Shown: positions 34,601 to 46,600 of the stretch, in pieces | Layout: each line of letters opens with the position of its first letter | How positions within the stretch are numbered: the stretch's first letter is position 1 | Source of the DNA: Stictocephala bisonia | Taxonomy: Eukaryota; Arthropoda; Insecta; Hemiptera; Membracidae | Direction of reading: 5' to 3' | Assembly: GCA_035578905.1 (NCBI GenBank) | Contig: JAQJVL010000109.1 | Span: 1,588,566-1,652,565 of the forward strand | Length of the DNA stretch: 64,000 nucleotides | Notes under the pieces: model-generated | Database searches by the model: none | Seen by the model: the letters and a program-made list of their open reading frames with translations, nothing else | What the model was told of the DNA's origin: nothing | Program-made: the position numbers and the translations under genes

Positions 34601-37600
34601 TGTTACAAAACGTGGTATTAAGTAAAGGTAAATCCACAAAAAACTTCAATGTCAATGATTTGTTTAAATATGTAAGTCGTACAATACGTGTTTAACATTT
34701 ATTATGAAAAGACACCGTATAGATCCTCTTATGTTAAAGTCCCTGACATAAAGGAAGAGCCCTAGAATGTGCCAAAACCGTCAAGAACTTTCAAGTATTA
34801 TGTGTTGTGTACGGGCGCAAACCACAAAATAAGTAGCAACTAATCACGCTACAATTATTTGTGGCACTTTTCTTCAAGTTCCCTAATTCATATTGATTGT
34901 GCTTGACAAATATGCGAAGAGTTTTAATTCAGGACTTAGACTGTTAAATAATGTTCCTTTATATTTATAAATATATTGTTTCCTAAAGGACCTTAAGTCA
35001 ACCTCGGATAACGTTGGAGTGTCATGTTTCCATTCTACCATGGCCTCCAGTGCTGTGCAACATAGCTCCTCCAGATATAAGACGCAAAGAGGCACTTCAA
35101 GAGAGTTCAAAAAGATCCTATCTACTCCGAATTTCCCATTTTGCAAGATATCCTGCAACGTGCAGGGCGACTTAAATCTACAAACCACATCTTCGAATAA
35201 CATCTAAGTTATTCTCAAATTATTTTCGCCAAAAACCAACTAGACGTTAACTTGGGATATGTTTTACGGCCAAAACAAGATTCTGGTATCAGACCCTATT
35301 ACCGTCATCAGTGCAATGAACTTTCCTCGTGAGGAATTGACTTTGTTGAATTGCTTTTGCTTGGGTGTGGGAAGTTGCAACTACTGGGAATATAAGTCCG
35401 GAATGGCAAATTTCAATCATACGATTGTGGATTCTAAGTTCAAACTATGGATCACACAGTTAATGAGTACTGTTGCGTTCTTTTCAGGGAGGACTAAGTG
35501 GTTTCTTTCAATCTAAGAAGCAGGTGTTAACTTACTTACGCCATGAGTTGAATGGTGAAGAAGCCTGGATAGCTCTGTTACGAAAGATCGACATTTAAAC
35601 ATTAAGACAATTGGCTTATCACCATATTTCTTACATCTACAAAACTACTTACATATTTTCTGCTAAAATTTGGCCAGTAACAGAGAGAGGTGTAAATATC
35701 TACGTTTCTTACGAACACACTCTGCAATAACTTGTTGCACATGTTCCAATGACCCTTGTAGATGTATAGGTTTTGTTTTTAACACATATGTCCATGTTGC
35801 GAACAGCTTTATAAGTTTGTTTGGTTACGTTTATTAAGCTTGTTGTGGTTGCAGTTTGCACCAAAAATGTGGGATGTAATGTACTGCACTTTCCAATACT
35901 ACAACAACTGTGGTCTGGCGATGGAACCTGTAGTTACAAGAGATGGATTGTGCTTCTCATTCAACTCATTACCGAACCGAACTGTCTACTCAAAGAATAC
36001 GTAAGTGTAAAAAAAAAAACATTCAAAACAATTATTTTCCCCTCGAAACTTTCATTCAAGATGATAATCTAGTTTCTCGCAAACTTGTAGATAAATTCAA
36101 TTACATTTAATCACCCGTTGATAGAACTTGTAATCATATTTTGTGTTGAGGTAGAGCTCTAAGGGGATAAAATTAGTAACAGGGTGGGTGTACTTATTGG
36201 CCGATTTTTTATCAGGTCAAAATTGTCAGTATGACCACTATAAAGAGTGTTTCAGAACCCTCGACCCCTTTGAAAATGAGTATAATTATTATTATTATTA
36301 TTTTTTTTAATAAGGGATATCTACTTTTTTGTGGACGTAAAAGTTTTAATTGTACTCAAAGGTTGCAGAAAAAAATTACAAAATGTTTTAAAATACTTTG
36401 TCTTACTCGACATTTTATTTTGTCAGTGTGCAAAGAGGAAAAACCAGCCTTTATGGAGATATGGAGTTCTGGTCTTTAGAAGGAGGCTACGTTCCCTCTG
36501 CAAGTGTAACATCTCTACCTCTACGGGCGTCTGGGACTGGCTTCCAAATGGCTCTTTTTGTAACCTTGAGAACTGATCACGTAAACATGGACTACTCTTG
36601 TAGAGAAATCCAGGGATTTAAGGTATTTTACTTATGAAAGGTCCATTAGTAAAAGTACGATGAAACGTCCAAATTTAGAATGAAAAGGTAATAGTTGAAT
36701 GAAATCACAATAACAAAACTACCGGAGTGTTTGTAGCTTTTAAAAATGCGTTTGAATTGGAGACCCCCCTTTTTACTGAGAACATTTGAGGAAATGGGAG
36801 TTAGGGGACTATCCTTGGAATTCTGTACTAGTTTTATTTCTGACATAAGGCAGCAGGTTAGGGTGGGAGAGTGAACTCATCTCCAAGTGTTTTTGGAGGT
36901 GTCCCACAAGGATCTATACTATCGGCAACATTCTTTCTCATCTTTATAAATGATTTACGTACAAGACTTTATACGGATATATCGGGGCGTTTGCTGATAA
37001 CGTCTTCATTCTACCAGAAAAATATCGATGAAGACTTAAAATTCTTAGTTAATGGAGTTTTCAGAATAATATTATAGTTAATGTCAGTAAATAGTATATT
37101 TCATAACAAGGGTGGAAAGTGTGGTTTTGCATGTTCGAGACCATATGTTTGAAGTGCAAGACTTGTCGAGCACTTCAAATGGTCGAGAACATACAAAACA
37201 CTTTCACTAGAGTTTTGAACGATACTTTTCACTACACTACGGAATAAAAATAGGTGTTGTTGACTGTGGAAAATTGTCGGTTGTAAACAATGTTACTTTC
37301 GGTAGTAAACAATAGACAGCTGTTGAAAATATGATGTTTCGCAGGTTGTAAACACATAACGAAAACAGCTAAAGTCATAGTAGTGTAGTGAAAACTACTT
37401 TTCAGTAAATACACTTTTCAGGTTTTTCTTTTCAGTACCCATTTGTATGTCATGAGCGGAATTGTTCCTTGGATGTTTATAATTGTGAGATTGTAGAAAA
37501 ATGTAGACATTTTACGTATCTAGGAGTAACTTTTTAAGAGAATATGTCATGGGAGAAGCCTATAACAATTTTGCATAGTACAATTAAATGATGTATTACT

Positions 37601-40600
37601 AAGAACATAAATTAGGTTCCTAATCAACATAATTTGTACTTTTTAAATTAAGTTTCAGAAATTTGATTTGGCAACGACAAAGAGATCATTTTAACATAAG
37701 CTTGTGTTTTAAAATTCCGTTATTTCATTTATATCATTGACCTAAAACATACTAAGGATGATGAGTAAGGAGTGTTTTTGTGAACCTATTCAGCAATAAT
37801 TTTTTTATTACTAAAATTAACAATCATTATCATGGTTAGATTAGGAATCTGATAATGTTTATATCATGAAATTTAGATCGCCCTGAGTAATCCAGCCGAG
37901 GTTCCGAGGATGTATGAGAAGTTCTTCTTCATACCTACCTCAGGACTGACTCAACTTATAGTAGAACCTAAGGTGATGGAGACCAGTGACTCTCTAAGGT
38001 CCTACACCCCAGATAAGAGACATTGCTTCTTCTCTTCCGATAGAGCACTCAAATACTTTACAACTTACACGCAGAGTAACTGTGAAGTTGAGTGCTTGAC
38101 TGACTTTACCCTGAGGAAATGTGGCTGCGTTGAGTTCTATATGCCTAGTAAGTGACAAGCTTAGTCTATTTTTGATCTTTACTATAAGTTTTATAAGACA
38201 TGATGGTTTACATCAGTACTGCCAAGTATCATATTTTTACGGATCTATTGTGTATAACTACGCGTGTACTTCGCTATTGAATACATATTGTGACCCCAAG
38301 CTCAGCCGTAAGCACATCAGGAAACCGCAAACACAGCCTCCTAATGGCCTCCACCTGCTCAGGGGGGAGATGACCAACCGGATCCACCTTGGGTTGTTCG
38401 GGCTCACAACCCACCTCTCTGACTGCAGGAGGGCAGTCAGAATCACCTACTAGAGGCACAAAAACTCGCCGATTGAACTTGAAAAACATCTGGCGCTTCT
38501 GGAGGTCAAGCACCATACCACTTTAAGAGATAAAGTCTGCCCCTAGGATACAAGAAACCACCAGGTCCTTGGCAACAAGAAAACCCCACCTCCAGGAAAA
38601 TCCTTCAATTTTAAAATGTAATGACGCCTTAAGAAGTATGGGTAGAGGAGTTTGGGATGCCGTCCAGCACGTAATAGAAGAAGGCTCGGTGTGCCTGACA
38701 AGTCCTAAGGCGTCAAGGGACTCAAAAAGAGAAAGGCTGATGATACTGCATGCCGAACCAGAATCAAGAAGGGCTCGACACACCGACCACCAAAGGTACA
38801 AAAACGCCAGGACACACCGAGGTGACCGCACTAAGTCCCAGGGAAGCCATGCCAGCAAGGCCCGAAAAATTCTCGACACTCCTGCTATGGGCACGTGTCA
38901 AAGGCAAATGGCCACGGTCACTCGCAACAACGCGGGGAGCTACTGTGGAGGCAACCCCCCACGCTGAGCGTTTCCCACCCCACGACCTCGAGCACGTGGA
39001 CAGTCACGTCGAATGTGACCAGGTTGGCCACAAGCAAAACACACAACCGGAGGCCGAGAACCACGACCCTCCACTGGCTGACTCACACCTAAAGACATAG
39101 CCGGTCGACGGGTGGGGAGAGCACGATGACTCTCAGAATCCCTCCCTTGCTGGTCTGAGAACTGCACGCTGCGCGAAACAATGCACAGCTGATGCAGCTC
39201 CCGAAAAGTCGAAGGAACACCAGCAAAAACCAATCTGCACCGTTCCTCAGGAGAAATGCCATCCAGGATGACCCGAACGGTGTCAGCTTCCGAAAGTGTG
39301 AGGCGCAACGCTTGCCGAGCTTCCTTGACTGAAGAGACATAGGCTGCCAGAGACTCGCCCCTACCCTGCGACCGATAAAATCTGTCCATGACCATCCTCT
39401 CCCTGAGTCGAATGGGAAGAAACGACGAAAGTAACTCTCGGTGGAACGAGTCCACCGAGGCATCACTGGCCAAGACAGAACTCAGCAACTCCCCAACGGG
39501 ACCTCTGCAATAAGGGAAAATCAGACGAAGCAAGTCCCCAGCCTGCATGCCGGGCATCTCACTAAGTCTGAGAAAGGCCACCAGAAACTTAAGAAGCTCC
39601 TCCGGATCCATCCCATCGATCACAGGGAGATTCTGGATCATGGGCGTGAGAGGGTTAGGTAGCTTGTGGTAGCTCAGCTGCAGAAGAGCAGGCGAACACA
39701 AAGAAGCAGTAGGAACGGCAGCTGGAGCCGAACCACAAGCAACCTCAACAGAAACGCCTGCAGGCTCAGAAGGAACCTCAGGCACAATGAGAGCCGTTGT
39801 CTCAGCCTGCGGCCTCGACACATTAGGCGAAAGCGCGAAAGTAGGCCGCTGACCCAGACCCGTAGGAGTCGTGGACCCGGAGAGTGCCTGAAAAATCTCA
39901 TCCAGCCTAGCCACACTCTCCAAGATCCACGCCCTATCCGACGGTTCCAAGCCCGGTGCCCGGTTGACCAGCCTTAAACGTGCAAGCAGATGCCCCAAAC
40001 GTGCAAGGTGGCAGGCCCGGTCACGACCTACTGGAGGTTCAAACTGCAGATCTTCCAAAACCCCTTCCCAGTCTTCCACGTTGCGTTTACAGACAGACAA
40101 CTCATCACCAACCTCCAGTAGATCAGACCAATCCACCGCCGTACCCGCGGACAACTGCTCCCGCAGCAACCTCCGGAGATTCAGAACATCACCCTCCGGA
40201 GTCACACCACGCGACCTCAACTCAAATATCAACTCCTCCTTCACCAGGAGGGCAACATTCTGCAGATAGGCCATCTCTAACGCAACGATTCTCAACAATA
40301 TACACAAAAAACGACAACTCCAGGGTCCAAGACGAACAAAACCCTCAGCCTACCGAGCCACTGCCAACCACTCCAATCCACCCATGAAACCCATTCAACA
40401 AAGTAACCAAGCGGATTGCCTAGGTTTTTTTTTCTTTTTTTAAATATAATTTAAATTATTTATTTGGATTTCTAACTGTTTTTTGTTTTTAAATAATTAT
40501 TTATCTGTTTCCTTTTTTTTTTTTTATGTAATACCAAGACACCTTGCCGGTAGGTCGGCCAACCATGGCCTACTAACTGGCAAACACCCACCGTCAACAA

Positions 40601-43600
40601 CCAAGGGAGAGAACTTTTTTTTTTATTTTTTTTTTCTAGGCAACCACGCTCTGCTACCAATTGAGACCCATCCCCCACCAAAGCTGGGAAGCGTGCCAAC
40701 CGGGGGATGGCTCAAAACAAGTCGAGCGATGGGATCACGGGTGGCAGTTGGAGGGTCAAAATAAAACTCGGCAGCTGAGCAAAACTAATTTATTACCAAA
40801 AAATCAAAAACTGGCTGGCATAAGGCCACAACATAAAAGGCAGAAGGCCACAATAAAAATAGGCAGAAGGCCACAATATAAATAGGCAGAAGGCCACAAT
40901 ATGAATTTGCAATTAAATAAATAACAAACCACACACAAAAGCTACAAGAACAACAAACTCTACAAATACCAAATTTAACAATTAACAAACTGTATGGCCT
41001 ATCTGCAGCCTAGCCAGAGACACCCCAAAACGTAAGAAAATTCATTAGCAAATTTAAAAGGTGACAAAATTTAGAAACAATTTTGATAACCTCACATAAC
41101 CCGGCAATTTAGCCCCACCATCCCATAATTCCACCGAGGCCAGGGAGTAAGCCGGAATCCCTGGGCAGCTCCGAATTAGATGTTAAGCAAAAGCACAATA
41201 ATCCCCTTTTGGTGAAGAATTTAAAAATTAAATAATTTAAAAAAAAATATAACACGGTACCGTTCGAGTAAAAATTCACTTCCAAACACCCCTAATACAC
41301 TTAACAAAAATATACATAACAATCACTAGGCCTAAACATAACAATAAATAATAACAGAACTTAACCATAGGGACCTAACAAATTTAAACTCTACAAAATA
41401 TAACAACCAAATAAGCTAAACTAAATAACAATAAATATAATAAATATTAACATCCAAAAAAAATCTTTGTGTATTTTAAAGCTTTTCTTTTTTTCTTTTA
41501 ATAAAAAAAAATATAAGTCCCCATGGCTGTTTCATCAATCACTTTGTCCCAGTTTAGAAGTTTAGGCCTAGGCCACATAAAGTTCCACAAACATGTTTTT
41601 TTTTCTTCTTTCATTTTGCACCTTTTTTTTTCTTTTTAAATTAAACCCCCCCAGCTCAGCCGCCGGGAAAATAAGCTGGAACGCACTGACCTGAAGACAG
41701 AAGACTTATACCACAGAGATGTAGAGCGGGTAACGGGTGACTCCAGGCTCCAACATGGTCCTCAGGCCAGGCTAGCAGTGCAGATGGTAGACAATCCCCG
41801 GACGGCAGGCCGAGGGCTGAACGTCCCACTCAAGGACCCTGGACTGCAAGGCACAACACACAGCACATTAAAAACAGTCCAGCCACAACAACAAAAATAT
41901 TACACATAACCACTAAACATAAGCGTGCATGATTTCGCAAAACTGAACCTGAATGGAGCAAACAAGACAGTAAAAGATTAACTTAAGGCTATGAAAAATT
42001 ATGTTGGAAAACAGATTTAAGACAAACTACAACCTAACAAATTACCAAAGAACTAGTTAATTACGTATATGGACTTAAAAAGACAAACTGAAACTAGGCT
42101 ATGGATACAGGGGTAATAAGTTATAACATGCAAATCAAACTAAAGATAGGCTAGGTTATTGGCAAAGAACAAAAACTATGGTAAAACGGTAACCCCAACT
42201 AAAAAAAAGGTTCAATAAACACTATACAGAATTACAATTGAAAATAAAACAAGATATAATAAAGCAATTACTGGTAAAACTGTAACCTTGAGCACATGGC
42301 TTTAACCTAGTCTGAGAAACATCTAGACAAAGAACCCAAATTTAACAAAACTCTGAAAACACAAGCAAGAACGATTAATATTATTGCAACAAAATATTCT
42401 CACCAAAAGGGTGATTAGATATTAAAACTTACAAAATGAACACTTACGTTTTAGAGCTTCTAGCCTATCATCTCGTGACTAACGGCTGCTGACCAACCAA
42501 CTCGAACTACTAGAACAGTCTAGAAGATGGCCAACCTGACAGCCAAAGGCCGGAACACGGAACGAACGGATCCGGGCCATCAGCCACCAACTACGCGAAA
42601 CGCAGGGCATGAGCGATCTCAGGCAGCCTGGCAGAGAACGACGAAAAAAACGAAATGTACCGGTCAAAAGACCCGGTACAATATGGAGTAAATTTATTTT
42701 ACTATTTCCATCTATATATCAAAATATTCCATAAACATTTGGGCACAATCACCTCTTTCTTTAATTTTGCTAATATATATAGAGGACTCTAACAGTAAGC
42801 GAATGTTTATATTGAATTCGAATGGAAGTTTTTTTGGTTATATGGGACGATATCTTTGTCGTGTTTCCTTATAGAAATAATAAATTTGAATCATTTTACC
42901 ACTTTCAATATTTTACTATTGGGTACTTACACGAAAAGTAGTAGTAAAAAACTTAGGTACACATTTCTCTTTAAGATCCAACCTAAATATATTATGCTAT
43001 ATTGAGTTTACAATATATCATAACATTAACGTAATTATTAATAATTAATACTAGCACATTAATAAAAACCATAATTAAAAAAGTACACTTGATTATTTAT
43101 AATTAATAATAAATTAATTCCCTGTTTAATCTAAAGTGCTACCTTAAACAATGGCCACCCAAAAAATAGAAACAGCTAACTGTTGTAAAACCGAAGTTGA
43201 AAATTACGCTCTTCGTACTAAGTATTGAAACAAAATTAAAAAAAAACCTATCCTCAGCTATAGTAAATTTTAATTAAATACAATTTTACAACACAAATGT
43301 TCCACATTCCAAACGCTCCTGAGAAAGTCTGCCATCTTACGTTCTTGTAAATAAAAGCGAAAAATGCCATTGAAGGTGTAATATTTATCACACAAATGGG
43401 TCGAATGAGTAATGTAAATTACTTGATAAATTTAACAAAGAGCTAAACGATTTTTTTGTACTCCATTTCTCTTACCGAATTGGAGACTCGAGTAAAAAAT
43501 AAATAAGAATTGTTCAAAGTGTATAAAGAAATCATTAATGATGGCAAACAGAGAATGGACAGTATTTGTACTATCCATCAACTGAAGCTTACTCATAAAG

Positions 43601-46600
43601 ATGGACAAAACGAGAACTACAATAAATATGAAACTTATTCAAATTGCTACCATCAAGTTATAGTAAAACAATTAAAAGCAAAAATAACAAATAAGAATAA
43701 AAACGAATTGTAAGAAAAAGCGATAAAGATGGACGTTTAAGTCCCTTATGTGCTGGTTGGAATATAGTATAACATAAAACATCACTCAATATTTATATAA
43801 CATTTAGGAATAGTGTTGCAAAATACAATCCAATGTCTTGTAACCCTACAAGTGACTTTTAGTATAATATGTAAGGGATACAAAAAGACTACCACAAAAA
43901 TAAAAAGTTTTATTCAGTTAAGAATATGTAAATCTTACTGTTTAATAATTTATTGTATTGGTCAACTAAAGTTTGTTAATTTTTTCAGGAAACATTTCAA
44001 CACCCATATGTGGATACGGAATGCGTAAGTGTACTGAAAAAGCTGAAGGTGAGTGTGTATAGTTGAACATTCAACTTTCTTTTAATTTTATTTTACTTTT
44101 AATCCCCATTAAAATTGAAAAGTATCTAAAATTTTAGGGTACTACTATTATATGTGGAAATTAAGCTACGATCTAATAACTATTGTAAAGATCATAGATC
44201 GTCTTATTTTACCAGGTGAAGTCAGGGCTAAGAAACCCCCTCTAACACTTAACCTGGGAACCAAACGGGTGATTCCGAACCACCACCAGTGACCGGGCAG
44301 GCGGGTTGTGTGTAAGGATAGGATCGCTCAGACGTTCACCCATCCAAGGGACAGCCATGCTCGGTGTTGTCTAAATCCGTTATCTTTCGATAACATCGGA
44401 ACCTTCCGGTCAAGGCCAATGGCAAATTGCACGAGTAGAGAGCAAGATTATGATCACAGAGTGGCCATTTTATACATTAATGAACGAGATTTCGTAGCTC
44501 AAACTCAGATTTTATAGTATTGGAACAACTGTGCAAGTAGTTAAGTTATATTCAGTTGTTACTTCCTGAAGGGCTCCTTCAAATTAACAATTCGTGACTA
44601 TTTTTTTGTCTATTCTATTCCAAGATTATATATTTAAGACTACATAATTACCTCCATATGCAGGACACTTTGTACTATACAAATGTTGTTACAATTTTTT
44701 TTAACAATTTAAATCGATATTCACACGTGTGAGTTATGAATTCAGTGGAACTGACGGAGGAGTCGATGTCATACATTGTCAAGAACATCTTCAATGAGAA
44801 CGCCTGCAATTGTCTACCGGAATGTCAGTCCATCCAGTACGTAGCCGAGGCTACCCAAGGTTCTGTAGAACTTTCTGCAATCAAAGAAGCTGAACACGGC
44901 ACCGCCAACGTCTACAAGTACGTAAACCTGTGAGGCCCACAAGTAAAAGTAAAAAAAAAAAAAAAAATTAAACTACATGTTAAAATGCCACACAAGTAAT
45001 TAACCTGCACATTTTCTTTATCTCATTTAAGGAATTTTTAACTAATATTGTTATAATATTTTAAATCATTAAATAGTAAGTTAAAAATGCTTTACATGGT
45101 TTTTGGAACTAAAATAAATGGTTCCAAAGAATTGGAACAAACTTCCCTCCATATTGAACACAAAAAATCAAAACTTATTACTAGTTTTATTCCCAAATAT
45201 ATTGTTTAGCTATAATTAAAATAACTAGTCAAGCTAGAGACATACGTTTTTTACTGAAATATTTTAAATTGTAATTCATATCTTACCTGGAAATTTAATT
45301 AGAATCATTAAAGCCGTTCTTGAGGAAAATCCATTTCTGTATATTTTTTCCATAAAATAAAAAGAAATTTCAAAAAAGTAAAAAAATTCAAAATATATTG
45401 GCTAAATACACTTACATACTAAATTTCTTTAAAATGTATCCATCCGTTTGGTCTCCAGTGAACTGCACATACACACAGACAGACACATATACGGCCATTT
45501 TTTTGGGTTCATAGGACGCTAAAATATATGTTTAGACCAACTTGTACGAAAACCTTTTGTGTCGATCACAATACTTTTTCTATGCTAACACATATAGCAG
45601 AAAGTAAAAACAAATTTTTCAAGAATGATAGTAACCTCAAGGACACTAAATTCACGATAAGCAAACATCATCTGCAATTTTGTTTCACTATACTTTTCTA
45701 CAGTTGAGCCCAACTGCTGATTGACGATGTGGAAGCTGTTATGAAAACCGTGAAACAAATGGAAAGTGTTAATTTTGTAGGAGTTAGAGTAACTTCGTAA
45801 GATAATTATTTTTACTTTCAAGAGCTTATATATTCATAAGTAAAAATATTTTTCAGAGACGTTGATTTAAATGTAGTGTACGTATTTTTCAAAGATTCGG
45901 AGTTCTACGCCAGCCAGCGTAATGAACTGTATGGATATGCGGATTTTGTGGGTGAGTATGTTACGTACATTCTTTTCAGTACATATTTTTGAAAATACCT
46001 TTTTATTAATATTTCATGAACATGAAATTTACTAAGGTAATATACTTAACTATAATCTTGATAAATATTCTGTTTAGTTTTCATCGGTCACCTTTGACAC
46101 ATACGCCCTATCCACTGAACTAAGTCAAGACTGTCCTATTAAAGATTAATTTCGGCCTTCTTGATGAGGTTATTCTGCCTGTGGCCAGGATTGCCGAGGA
46201 CGTTGCCTTCAGTCTCGTAAAGTGCTTAGCCTCTATTAAAACTTGCTGATTTTGGGGTTTTTGGGGCAGTGGGTTTGAGAGTTTTTTACCCTTTTTAGGA
46301 TTTAGAATATTAGGATTTAGGGAAATCCTTTGTTATTTGACATCTCACTTGAATGTATTACAATTAGAGCTAATATTAATTTTGGCTTGCGGGATAGCAG
46401 TGGTGCAAAATATTTGTCCAAAATATAGGTTCAATAGGATTTAATTACTACATATTTTCGATTTTATGGCATAATACTTCAATTGATGGTATATTAGTCT
46501 TTGGTATACTTTTAAAAAAGTCATACATTGTAGCTTTTTATAACAATAAGACATGTCATCATCATGCAGGATAATGCATTTAATTTAATAATAGATGGTT

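Larger units (their letters stand above)
38288..42680 (-). mobile_element. Truncated Ty3/gypsy retrotransposon, antisense in intron 7 of gene B
   Basis: In element order: a 5' LTR (42680-40662), a primer binding site, a leader of about 370 nt, gag, a protease region, and the linker just before reverse transcriptase. There the element stops near 38288, inside the conserved FPDVLTAELGVT block. Most of RT, RNase H, integrase and the 3' LTR are absent, so it is dead. The same LTR family occurs as a solo LTR in the last intron of gene A, in opposite orientation. Confidence 0.92.

Noticed and set aside
38892..38942. Stop-codon readthrough from gag into protease
   Set aside because: The frames are the same, but two stops (TAG then TGA) lie between them, so a decayed junction is more likely than programmed readthrough.
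39666..40387. Long plus-strand frames opposite gag
   Set aside because: Antisense shadows of the GC-rich gag coding sequence.
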